Source: Cordylochernes scorpioides (taxonomy: Eukaryota; Arthropoda; Arachnida; Pseudoscorpiones; Chernetidae). Taken from it: 64,000 bases of DNA. Location: NCBI GenBank assembly GCA_030710605.1, contig CP092876.1, positions 62,124,115-62,188,114 of the forward strand, in the 5' to 3' direction. The notes beneath the pieces were generated by a model. The model was not told the origin of the DNA. It did no database searches and worked only from the letters and a program-made list of their open reading frames with translations. Positions within the stretch are counted from its first letter, which is position 1, and each line of letters starts with the position of its first letter. This document shows, piece by piece, positions 45,691 through 55,287 of the stretch. The position numbers were made by a program, and so were the translations under genes.

Positions 45691-47679
45691 TATATTTTGA
45701 CGGGAGAAGAGACCTATTGTATACCCAGAGAGAGAGGGACAGGGCAATAAATATTTATAAATCATATTTCTTTATATATGCATCCTCATAGGGGGGTGCG
45801 AGTTTTCTATTTAAATCATTAGTATATGGTACATTTATCATCCATATATATCATGCATATGTTATGTAATTTTGTGATAGGAATTATTTGCTGGTTTTAA
45901 TACATGAATATTCATATCAATTTTATTCAGCCATTTGAAAAAATACAATAAAATCATTTTGGATAACTATTTGCTTTGTGATATGAGAGAGATACTAATT
46001 TATATAAAACAAATAAATTAATAATAGTGAGATTTTAAGAACATTGACAATAGATCACTTTGTTTTTATTTTAAGATAGAAAATAATTTGAGAAAGTAAT
46101 ACCTAACCTAAGATATGTAGAAAAAAAAACTTGATTACGTATTTATATTTTTACTGAGGTTTTGTGCCTACCAAAGCTAAACAACAATAGATTTATATAA
46201 TGTAAAAGGCGCTATCTGGAGGTTGACTTAACAGAATTGTTCTAGAAAATATTTTTAAAATTAAATAATTTTATAACATATTTTAATTGTTGAATAGATT
46301 GATATTTATTTGATAAAATCGCCATTTTTGGTGCTGTGTCAAATATATTGGAAAAGTAAGGATATTTCGTAAACAAACTTTGTAAGTCGAATTTTATAAA
46401 GATATTTTACCTTTATTGAATCTAAGTATGTTGATGAACAGATCCTGCATAGAAAATTATTTCTAACTGAATTACTTCTCTTACGTCAAAGTTGTCACAG
46501 TAGTATTACAGAATAAGTACAAGTTCTCCAAGAGATCTCGGTGTGAAGTTCTCTGTAAAAACCGAGGATGGCAGCTCTTTGGATGGTCTGTATTCATCTG
46601 GTTCTTCCTGGAGTCATATAAATTTGTTCCGTGAGGATTTGTATGGGAGCTTGTCAGAATTATTTATGGCTATAAACCCAAACTCTTCTAGATGAGCTTC
46701 CTGCCGGTATTTGTCATTGAGCCTGCAATTCTAAAATCTCTGATATTTCTATAGATCTAGCGCCCTCCGTAAATTGTGCCGTTAATTTTCGCGATACATT
46801 CCGTATTGAGAGCCTGGATTATTTTTTCCCTCGTTTTTATTTTCATTTACACTCATGGACAACAGCTAAAGAAGTTGAAAGACTTTGATGTCACCGGTCG
46901 TCTGTTTATTTGAATGAGACAGAAGCAATTTGTGTCACTTGTTTATCTCGTGTGTCTTCAAAAGGTTTCTGTGTATCAAATATATTTTAGAGTTATGGTC
47001 GGAATTCCTAAATACATGCTAAAAGGTACAACTTCCTCAGGTGTTGTCCATGAGTGTATAAATATTTTGGTGAGTACTTCACAATGCTGCTTAATCTATT
47101 GTATTTAATCGGTTCGACGTGTTTGAGGTCGAAATAAATATATACCAACACCATGAAATATGAACAGAGAGGGATATAGGACTTGCCAGAGGTTGTTGGT
47201 AGCAACGGAAACCTCAGACACAGAAGAGACGGTGCTCGCACAGCCTAAGAATGGAAATTGTCGTTAGGTACGACGGCATCTCGTGTAGCACCTAAGTTTC
47301 GACTTCCGTACAAATACTAGAAAATGTCTATTTATGGCCACGGTGATATCTAAAGGGATTCAAGATATGGACTGTCGAATTGTCGTTGATTTGTCAATTG
47401 GAGGGAATACTCTCACAGCTGTCTACTTCTAGATTTAATTTCTCGTCGTTTATTTTTATTCTAGATCAATAAGGTAACATTTAAAAAATGAACATTATCA
47501 TAATATGTATATTTTTAAATTATAATTTGAGGGTGTATCAGGTAAATTGGGAATAACTTTGGAATTATATAAGACAAAAACTACTTTATAGATTTTTTTC
47601 ATTCCGTAGCCATTTTCATGTAAATGTAACAGTACATATTCATGCAATGTAGGGATAATAAATAATCAAGAATTCGAAA
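45691..47679. other. 2 kb without recognised gene
   Basis: AT-rich. Short frames at 46914-47241 on opposite strands have no domain. No structured repeat noticed. Confidence 0.45.
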
Positions 47680-47850
47680 ATCGAGCAGCTATTATGATTG
47701 CTCTGATTGCCGGAGAGTCCCAACTTTCTAAAGTTGCTCAAAACCACTGTTTATCGTGTCAAGAAGCAGTTTGATGAGGCCGACAGTAACAAAGAGGGAA
47801 TAGATGAAACTCTCCATTCCTTACCGAATGACTTTTTTGAAATTAGATGA
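47680..47850 (+). pseudogene. mariner-like transposase N-terminal fragment
   Basis: Translation gives RAAIMIALIAGESQLSKVAQ and, after a one-base shift, TTVYRVKKQFDEADS. This resembles the first helix-turn-helix of some mariner-like transposases, where a VYRVKKQF-type recognition helix is common. No catalytic domain follows and no TIRs were located. It could be a chance resemblance. Confidence 0.4.
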
Positions 47851-48305
47851 AACACTTAGTAGCCAAATAAAAACAATACTGTTTTATTTTCAATCGATTC
47901 AATTGAATAGCATATTTGCTACTTCTATCTTGAGAGAAACTTCATAAACCTCTCTCAAAAAAAAGATTTAATGTCGTTAGCTATTACATTAATGTTATTT
48001 TTTCGAACATTATTCAAACGCAACTAGAGGACAATGGGACACTGTGCGTAATGTTTCCTTGTACATATCCTCTAAACCTTTCCTTGAAGGCTTTACATCC
48101 ATCTTTTTGCCTGTGTGTTACGTTGTCTAAATATTATTCATAAAATCTGTATTGACTTCTGTTCGAAAAATTGCAGCTCCGTTTTATTTTTCTTTGCGCA
48201 AAGGATTTTAAATTATTTTGTGTAAATTTCCAACTAGATTTAATGAAAATTGATCTATTTTCCTTTTTGTAAGGTATTGGGTTTGTGATGATAAACAAAT
48301 ATTTA
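47851..48305. other. AT-rich, no supported gene
   Basis: No coding or clear repeat signal. Confidence 0.5.
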
Positions 48306-48720
48306 TGTATAAAATGAAAGGATTTAAAAGCACGAATGTTTCTTTTATACATATTACAAACTTCTACTGCCCTTACTGCGATGAAAAAATATATTGGGAG
48401 GGCTTGGCTCATCAGTGGTGAACCCTCCCAGCGGTTTCGCCAATTTAATCCACCAGACCGCTTCTCAGAGCTCTAATACTGTATTGGACGTAAGTAACAA
48501 TTATTCCGCCTTCTACATGCCTACTGTATTGGACGATTCTGCTTATATATGCAGCACTGAAGGATATAATCTCAAAAATGGTTTTCAAGAAAACTATGGA
48601 CATAAGCTTATAGGACAGTAGAATTACATTCAAATATTTGCATCGAGCAATGCTCTTCCGCAAACAATAAAGACAAGGCCATTTAGGCATAAATTAACAC
48701 ATAGCAATAACGCGCCATCT
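48306..48720 (-). mobile_element. Foldback-family element, copy A
   Basis: On the minus strand: cgcgttattgctatg end box, a block shared with 48960-49070, tatgtccatag, a TATA-like atatataagcag, the hammerhead-like core and the gcagtaagggcagtagaag box. Compared with copy B it has an extra 43 bases (about 48490-48532) between duplicated gtattggacg words. Non-coding. Confidence 0.65.
48396..48462 (-). ncRNA. Hammerhead-like core, copy A (best paired)
   Basis: Read on the minus strand. Helix III AGCGGT pairs with ACCGCT. The GTC site follows helix III. Helix I TGGTGGA pairs with TTCACCA over seven positions, one of them a wobble. Helix II TTGGC pairs with GCCAA. GAAA and CTGATGA sit exactly where a hammerhead needs them. 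GGGAGGG/CCCTCCC closes a second hairpin. The strand order (site, GAAA, CTGATGA) differs from all three natural hammerhead permutations, so activity is uncertain. Confidence 0.45.
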
Positions 48721-48813
48721 ATACATATAAAATGAAAGGATTTAAAAGCACGAATGTTTCTTTTATACATATTACAAACTTCGACTGCCCTTACTGCGAT
48801 GAAAAAATATATT

Positions 48814-48880
48814 GGGAGGGCTTGGCTCATCAGTGGTAAACCCTCCCAGCGGTTTCGCCAATTTAATCCACCAGACCGCT
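48814..48880 (-). ncRNA. Hammerhead-like core, copy B left arm
   Basis: Same as copy A except TTTACCA for TTCACCA in the 3' strand of helix I, which turns one G-C pair into G-T and leaves pairing intact. CTGATGA, GAAA, GTC and helices II and III are unchanged. Confidence 0.45.
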
Positions 48881-49090
48881 TCTCAGAGCTCTAATACTGT
48901 ATTGGACGATTCTGCTTATATACGCAGCACTGAAGGATATAATCCTTGTCCAATATAATGGCCTTGTCTTTATTGTTTGCGGAAGAGCATTGCTCGATGC
49001 AAATATTTGAATGTAATTCTACTGTCCTATAAGCTTATGTCCATAGTTTTCTTGAAAACCATTTCTGAGATTATATCCTTCAGTGCTGCG

Positions 49091-49098
49091 TATATAAG
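49091..49098 (+). promoter_or_regulatory. TATA-like box upstream of the core
   Basis: tatataag lies 34 bases before the helix III start at 49133. Equivalent boxes stand before the diverged cores at 1.03 kb (tataaaag) and 11.76 kb (tatataaaa), so the spacing from a Pol II-type TATA to the core is roughly preserved. Initiation is inferred only. Confidence 0.45.
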
Positions 49099-49132
49099 CA
49101 GAATCGTCCAATACAGTATGAGAGCTCTGAGA

Positions 49133-49199
49133 AGCGGTCTAGTGGATTAAATTGGCGAAACCGCTGGGAGGGTTCACCACTGATGAGCCAAGCCCTTCC
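49133..49199 (+). ncRNA. Hammerhead-like core, copy B right arm
   Basis: AGCGGT, then C, TAGTGGA, TTAAA, TTGGC, GAAA, CCGCT, GGGAGGG, TTCACCA, CTGATGA, GCCAAG and CCCTTCC follow in order. Helix I has one A-C mismatch at its second position. The outer hairpin has one G-T pair. All core bases of a hammerhead are present. Confidence 0.45.
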
Positions 49200-49374
49200 A
49201 ATATATTTTTTCATCGCAGTAAGGGCAGTAGAAGTTTGTAATATGTATAAAGGAAACATTCGTGCTTTTAAATCCTTTCATTTTATATGTATAGATGGCG
49301 CGTTATTGCTATGTGTTAAATATTTATGTGTGTTTTAATGCTACAATATTTACTAGATTCAAGAGATTTTAAAC

Positions 49375-49513
49375 ATTTGTAAGTGCAAAGTCGAACTGCT
49401 TTTCACATGTGTAAACATGTAATGAACTTACAGTAAAAGCACTCGTCTACTTCTACTCACCATGATTATCATGGCCTGTAACCCGTGTACTAGGGATAAG
49501 CAAAAAAAAAAAA
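49375..49513 (+). mobile_element. 5'-truncated SINE
   Basis: The body and tail of the 6.5-kb SINE (ttgtaagtgcaaagtcgaact ... catgattatcatggcctgt ... ctagggataagc) end in a 12-base A run. The tRNA-like head is missing. Confidence 0.75.
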
Positions 49514-49625
49514 AGATTTTAAAAGTAGTTCTGAAATTTTCTCTTGATATTTCTATAGTGGCATTTGACTTCTGATATTTTAGAATCATGAACGGTCTGA
49601 GGAATATGTTGATAAAGCATGTGTA

Positions 49626-50484
49626 TGTCATAATTTGTATATAATTAAATGCAACCCCGACCCACTATGTATGTACCATGTATGATTTTCAAAGATTTAA
49701 TAAAAGAATAAGGTAACTGGAGGAAAGAAAGTAACAAAAGACATAGGAAGTAGATCTAGAGGAGAACATATTTATTAATAACGTCGCAGTTAACCTTCTG
49801 ACCCCGGGTCCCTGCGAGCTAAGTTTAAACCAACACTTCCTGGAAAAATAGGACGTATCTAGTGACCGCAGAAGTTATATTAGTCAAGATGCACTCAATA
49901 CTTCCTGACAAAGCAGGACGTATTTTGATAACGCGGAAGTAAATAAAGTGGAAATAACACTCGACACTTCCTATCAGGCAGGCCATATCTTTCATCAAGG
50001 AGAACCGCGGGCTAATCAGAAGACAGCACCTTAAGTAGGTCAACCAATAGGAAAAGATCATGTGACATCTCTCGACCAATCAGAGAGAAACTGAGTCTTG
50101 GTGTTAAATCGAAAAGCAAGAATGGTTAGTAACGTTTTCGCTCTCATAGGAACAACACCTAGAGTTGTTCACTGACTCTCGCCGAGTTCGGACAGTTGCT
50201 CCTTCGCTTCCAACAAGGTAACATCTACTCTAGAGATCTCTCTCTCTCCGCTCATTTCATCTAAATCCAATCATCGCCATGTGATCAGCTAATTAATAAG
50301 TCAAATCGCTCAGCTCTTCTCAAGCTTTCTTCCCTCCAACCCAGTTGCCTTTTATTTTCAAACCCAATCACGTGTCCTGATTATTCCTAACTGTATGCTT
50401 AAACTTCCACTCAAACGACTGCGTTTCAACCAATCCTCACCATTCAAATCGAACAACAAGAAACCCCGCAACGATATTGTCACA
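49626..50484 (+). repeat. 5' LTR
   Basis: Begins TGTCATAATTTG and ends CGATATTGTCACA. The coding frame of gag is already open at 50395, inside the LTR. No TGG-initial primer-binding site follows; the internal region starts gaacggttaagtcgac. Confidence 0.92.
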
Positions 50485-51444
50485 GAACGGTTAAGTCGAC
50501 AGGATAAAGAGATGGAATTAAATCAGGATCCCATAGGCGTAAAGTCAGACGGTCCGACGGAAACAATGGAAAGAAGGCAAGAAGTAAGAGAGAGCGAACC
50601 GACAGGAGAAAGGCAGGAGGTGACCGGCCGAGAGACAACTGCGCCCCTAGCGGACGCCGTCAACCAGCTGTCAACGCTCCTGACCCGGGTAAAAATTTCT
50701 GATGGAGCGGAGTCGGCGATCCCACCTTTCGACGGCGCATACAGCACGACACAGTTTTTCCAGACGTTCGACCGAAAAATGGAAGACGCATCCATGGGAG
50801 AACAAGAAAAATTACTGCGCCTGCCAAACTACCTGGTGCGACAACCCCTGGAGCTCTTCAGGAAACTTCGACTGGCCGACCGGAGTTATTTCCAGGTGAG
50901 ACAAATCCTCCTAGATCTCTACCCTGAATCAAGCGAAGCGTCCTTTGCGAAATATTTCGCCATGAAACTTACTGGACAAGCCAACCTAGAGACCTACTAC
51001 CGGGAAAAAACCGCCATGGGATTGCAACTAGGACTTCCACAAGAGGTGATCCTCGAGACGCTGACAGAAGGACTGCCATTCAACGACCAGCGCCTAGTCC
51101 GCGTAGTACCCCCCGAGAACCTAGGAGAATGATTCCGACTGGTACAGCGGATCCACGGGCCCAGTGCACCGACAACGCGACCCAGAGAAGATCAACCACC
51201 CACAATGTCGGGTCCGTACCACAGCACACCCCGACACCCAGGTGCATGGAATGCACCTCTTCCACCATCCAATTGCAAGTTCTGCGGCGCGAGACACTGG
51301 CACAGCGAATGCCGACGTCGACCAGTCCCGACGACCCACGAAAAAGTGCGGACGGTGCAAACAGTCCCAAAACAACCAACCACGATTCCACAACAACCAA
51401 GTCAAGCCAGGGACACCCCAGCCGAGCAGCCCTTTCGAGACTGA
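50395..51444 (+). pseudogene. Ty3/gypsy gag with one premature TGA
   Basis: One frame runs from ATG 50395 (inside the LTR) or, more conventionally, ATG 50512 (after the LTR) to stop at 51442-51444. It is broken by TGA at 51130-51132 after ENLGE, where the frame continues FRLVQRIHGP. Residues after about 100 (PPFDGAYSTTQFFQTFDRKME ... YREKT) have the shape of a retrotransposon capsid domain. The end carries CKFCGARHWHSEC, a CCHC zinc knuckle for RNA packaging. The simplest cause of the stop is a G-to-A change in a tryptophan codon. The next frame (pol) overlaps its end. Confidence 0.8.
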
Positions 51445-54400
51445 GGTAGGATTCCTAAACCAACTGACTGTCAAACTTTTTCTAGCCCCTAATGTATCAT
51501 GCCCCTTTTTAATTGATACGGGCGCCAGCCTGAGTATAGTGCCATATAATATTTATCATATGCTAAAAACCCACCTGCCTAATTTAACCCTTGAGGGACA
51601 TTCACCACACCTCCAAACCCTAAACGGATTTGCAAAAACCATGGGTAAACTATCTATCCCACTGACAATAGGACAAATATCACGAAAGGAGTATTTCCAT
51701 GTAGTGAATGCACCATTGCCATTCGGAATTCTTAGTATCAATAGCCTCCATAAATTCAGATTAACCATAGATTTTAATAAATGCACTATATTCCAGCTGG
51801 GCGCCCCATTGTCTACCCTTTCCTACCATTTTAATCATGTGTCCAATGTATGCACGTACTGGCAGTGTCAGGCGATGTCACAAAAAATTTTCCCCGCATC
51901 CCAACTTTCCGCCTATGACAACCTGCATTCATTGAGAAAAACCCACTTATCTACATGCCCCTTTTTCACTAAAGCCAATTACCTTTTTTACATGCCCTCA
52001 AATAATCAAACCACAACAACTTCAACTTATGAACCTGTCCAAAACGCACCCACACAGCGGGATAACTCGCATACCAAAAACATAGGTGATCACACACCGT
52101 TGCACAACTCTCACATGACCAACCCACACAACGAACTCGACACTCACACTAATACACAACAAAACCCTTTACCCCATGCATACTACAACACAACACCTAA
52201 CACTCACTATACACCACAGTTCACAACACTTCTACAAAGGTACACTCATATTTTTTCACAGGACAAATTCAACGTACCATGCTTACAGATTCCACCAGTA
52301 AAAATACCCACGAATTCCAAAAAAATAATCACCATACGTCCATATCGTGTTCCGATATGTGACCAACAAGAAATCCGTAACCAAATACAACAAATGCTGG
52401 AGAACGGCATCATAGAGCAATCTTTTTCACCTTTCTCGAGCCCTGTCACCCTCGTCACTAAGCGCGACAAGACCAAACGGTTTTGTATCGATTATAGGAA
52501 GGTGAATGAGCTAATCAGCTCTGATGTCCATCCCCTCCCGAGAATCGAGGATATCCTAGACCGCCTCGCACAGGCCAAATATTTCTCCACGGCCGACATA
52601 TCCTCTGCGTATTGGCAAGTCCCAATACACCCCGATTCTCGACCACTGTTAGCATTTGCCACCTTTGAAGGATTATACCAACCCACTCGATTACCTTTCG
52701 GGTTAAAAACCAGTCCTCAGATTTACGAACGAGCCATAAGTCAGGTCCTACAGAGACACGGACTTGACTGTGTGGCACATTACTTTGATGATTTCATCAT
52801 TTACTCCAACACATTGGAGGAACATCAAAACCACCTGCGACAATTTTTCGCCTTTTGCGAAGCGGAGAAGTTACAACTTAACTTCGCGAAATGCGAATTT
52901 TTTAAGCAATCCATAAATTTTCTAGGTTACACCATCACAGCTGGTACAATTACACCACTTACACGCAATACCGACATCATCCACGCCATTAAACAACCCC
53001 ACAACCGAAAAACACTACAATCCTTCTTAGGCGCTGTGAACGTCTATAACAAATTCATTCCGGAATACGCTCGCTTGCGAACACCACTCAACAATCTCCT
53101 CAAAAAGGATGTCGTGTGGAACTGGAATGAAGCTTGTCAAGAGGCGTTCATTGACCTGAAAGGAAAACTCACACAACACCCCATTTTACACCTTTACAAA
53201 GAAGGTCTGCCATGCCAAGTGTATTGCGATGCATCCACCCTCGGTATAGCAGGCATTCTCAAACAAGTTCACCCTGACGGGAACATATATCCAGTTCAAT
53301 ATTTCAGCCGAACATTGCGCCCACACGAGAAAAACTACTCCATCTCTGAACTTGAATGCTTAGCAATCGTTGAGAGTGTGGAGAAGTTTCGCATCTATCT
53401 TATGGGCAGAAAATTTACTATATTTTCTGACCATCACGCATTGCAGTGGCTGAAAACCATCAAAAACCCGTCCGGCAGACTGTTTCGATGGAGTTTACGA
53501 CTATCGAGTTACGAATATGAGGTCCGCTACATAAAGGGAAAACTACAATATGAAGCAGATCTCTTGTCCCGTAACCCGTTTTGTGGATTCTTGGACGCCA
53601 CCCTTATCAAGACCCACCAACCTCCTCCATCGAAAGAGTCTAGTTTGACCATTGATCGTAATGGATTACATACAGTTTCCCGAAAAGGTATAACCAAGAT
53701 TATACTTCCAAAACCACTCATACAACAACTCTTACAAACAGTACACACACAATACAATCACCCCGGTATTTCACAAATGTCACGAATCATCTCCACACAA
53801 TATTACTGGCAAGGTATGTCAAAAGATATTAAACAAAAAGTTAAAACCTGTCCCACCTGCCAATTAACAAAACGTCCAGTAGGACCCACTTACGGAGAAT
53901 TAAGTCAACCTCCGGAATCTAAAGAACCCTTCGACCTTTTATCTCTGGACACCATAGCAGGATTTGCCAAATATGGCAACACCAAGATATATCTCCATGT
54001 GGTAGTCGATCATTTTTCACGCTACGCATGGGCTTTTCCATCTAAATCCACCAGTACCACCACCTACCAACAGGTACTTAAGCGAGTATCCCAGGATGGT
54101 TCTCCAAAACGCCTTCTTACGGATAGAGCCCCTGCCTTCACTTCACCCAAATTTCGTAGTTTCCTACTTAATAGAAATATTCACCCATTGCTCACAACCA
54201 GCAACAATCCACAGGCCAACGGTCTATGTGAACGCCTGAACGCCACCCTCACGGGAAAACTTAGGTTATTACACCTAGAAAATCCTAAGGTCGCATGGAC
54301 CAAGTTGGTCAAGAAGGTTACACTTATATATAACAAGACACCCCACTCTACCACAGGTTTTCCACCCATATACTTAATGTTTGGTATCCTACCCCCAGAA

Positions 54401-54523
54401 ATCTCTAATCATAACACACCGTACCCAGATATCGACAAAGCTAGAAAAATTGCACACAAAACAAACATTTACAAGACAAAAACACTTATGACCAACGACA
54501 CAAGCAACCACATTTCGAAGTAG
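51164..54523 (+). CDS. Ty3/gypsy Pol (PR-RT-RNase H-integrase)
   Basis: 1119-codon open frame, +1 relative to gag. The ATG at 51164 is probably not used; translation more likely enters by frameshifting in the overlap before 51444. Aspartic protease: FLIDTGAS (residues 115-122). RT: SSPVTLVTKRD, FCIDYRKVN, LPFGLKTSP and the YFDD box. RNase H: YCDASTLGIAGIL and FSDHHALQWL. Integrase: zinc-binding H...H and CPTCQ, first D in LSLDTIAGF, second in LLTDRAPAF, E in NGLCERLNATL. The frame ends early at 54521-54523. The conserved integrase tail HFEVGDLVLVK continues in another frame, so a one-base indel near 54480 truncates the protein. Confidence 0.9.
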   Translation: MHRQRDPEKINHPQCRVRTTAHPDTQVHGMHLFHHPIASSAARDTGTANADVDQSRRPTKKCGRCKQSQNNQPRFHNNQVKPGTPQPSSPFETEVGFLNQLTVKLFLAPNVSCPFLIDTGASLSIVPYNIYHMLKTHLPNLTLEGHSPHLQTLNGFAKTMGKLSIPLTIGQISRKEYFHVVNAPLPFGILSINSLHKFRLTIDFNKCTIFQLGAPLSTLSYHFNHVSNVCTYWQCQAMSQKIFPASQLSAYDNLHSLRKTHLSTCPFFTKANYLFYMPSNNQTTTTSTYEPVQNAPTQRDNSHTKNIGDHTPLHNSHMTNPHNELDTHTNTQQNPLPHAYYNTTPNTHYTPQFTTLLQRYTHIFSQDKFNVPCLQIPPVKIPTNSKKIITIRPYRVPICDQQEIRNQIQQMLENGIIEQSFSPFSSPVTLVTKRDKTKRFCIDYRKVNELISSDVHPLPRIEDILDRLAQAKYFSTADISSAYWQVPIHPDSRPLLAFATFEGLYQPTRLPFGLKTSPQIYERAISQVLQRHGLDCVAHYFDDFIIYSNTLEEHQNHLRQFFAFCEAEKLQLNFAKCEFFKQSINFLGYTITAGTITPLTRNTDIIHAIKQPHNRKTLQSFLGAVNVYNKFIPEYARLRTPLNNLLKKDVVWNWNEACQEAFIDLKGKLTQHPILHLYKEGLPCQVYCDASTLGIAGILKQVHPDGNIYPVQYFSRTLRPHEKNYSISELECLAIVESVEKFRIYLMGRKFTIFSDHHALQWLKTIKNPSGRLFRWSLRLSSYEYEVRYIKGKLQYEADLLSRNPFCGFLDATLIKTHQPPPSKESSLTIDRNGLHTVSRKGITKIILPKPLIQQLLQTVHTQYNHPGISQMSRIISTQYYWQGMSKDIKQKVKTCPTCQLTKRPVGPTYGELSQPPESKEPFDLLSLDTIAGFAKYGNTKIYLHVVVDHFSRYAWAFPSKSTSTTTYQQVLKRVSQDGSPKRLLTDRAPAFTSPKFRSFLLNRNIHPLLTTSNNPQANGLCERLNATLTGKLRLLHLENPKVAWTKLVKKVTLIYNKTPHSTTGFPPIYLMFGILPPEISNHNTPYPDIDKARKIAHKTNIYKTKTLMTNDTSNHISK

Positions 54524-55287
54524 GTGATCTAGTGTTAGTAAAATTATATCACCACCCAAATACAGGGAAACTTGCGCCATATTTCACAGGACCTCACACA
54601 ATATTAGAAATTATTTCACCAAATGTGGTCCGCATAGATCGACCAAATCAACCACTTCAAAGAAACACTGACACAATCCACGTCAACAAACTTAAACTGT
54701 ATACAGAAAAAATCCATTATATATTACCACCCGCCGTTAGCACATATCATATAAAGCACAACCCCAATTACACGTTCCCTTTCAAACATTTAACACCCGA
54801 ATTATTCCAAACAGAGTCATTAAGGTTCAAACCCACCAGCAGCGAACCTTTCAGGCATTTAGACCCTGCCATTTTTACAACAAGACGATTTGCATCACTC
54901 TTCCCCGATGTTAAAAACTGCAAACCTGACAACCAGCTCAATCATCTCACACCACTCCCTAAAGATATCAAACAGGAGAACTACGAACCTACCAATCATT
55001 CAAATTCTACAATTAATAAGGTTCAAACAAATATTTCAGAGTCCCCAGTTACAAAAATATGGACGAACATGGGGCAATATCCAATCTTTCCACTGATTTT
55101 TATCCTCTGTTTGTTAGTTCTACCATACAACTGTATCCCAATTTTAATCATTAATCACTTGTTTATCTATACCATGCCCGCTCGTAAAATCTTCGAACTA
55201 CAAGAGGCAGTTTTTAATTTTGGACAAACATTAGGAATCATCTTTGCAGAAAATCTAAAAAGACTCCGAAGAGATAGTAGTAATTGA
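54489..55287 (+). pseudogene. Displaced Pol C-terminus with hydrophobic extension
   Basis: This frame holds the integrase C-terminal beta-barrel (HFEVGDLVLVK, GKLAPYFTGPHTIL, INVNKLK-like HVNKLKLY). A further 190 or so residues follow: a PFKHL-type repeat-like stretch (FPFKHLTPELF, PFRHLDPAIF), then a strongly hydrophobic segment (FPLIFILCLLVLPY ... IPILIINHLFIY) and a basic end KRLRRDSSN. A chromodomain is not visible. The hydrophobic part could be a membrane segment of an unusual Pol tail or the relic of an additional ORF. ATG 54532 is not a natural start. Confidence 0.6.

Larger units (their letters stand above)
48694..49319. mobile_element. Foldback element copy B, 250-bp inverted arms
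   Basis: Arms 48694-48943 and 49070-49319 are inverse copies ending in ttaacacatagcaataacgcgccatct and its complement. The 126-base centre (48944-49069) is single-copy here but matches the flank of copy A. Each arm holds one hammerhead-like core. Copy A adjoins directly. Confidence 0.8.

Noticed and set aside
49133..49199. A standard type I, II or III hammerhead ribozyme
   Set aside because: The strand order site-GAAA-CTGATGA cannot be rotated into the canonical order, so only a permuted or trans form is proposed.
51192..51474. Overlapping minus and third-frame ORFs at the gag-pol junction
   Set aside because: They arise from the GC-richer overlap of gag and pol and have no independent motif.
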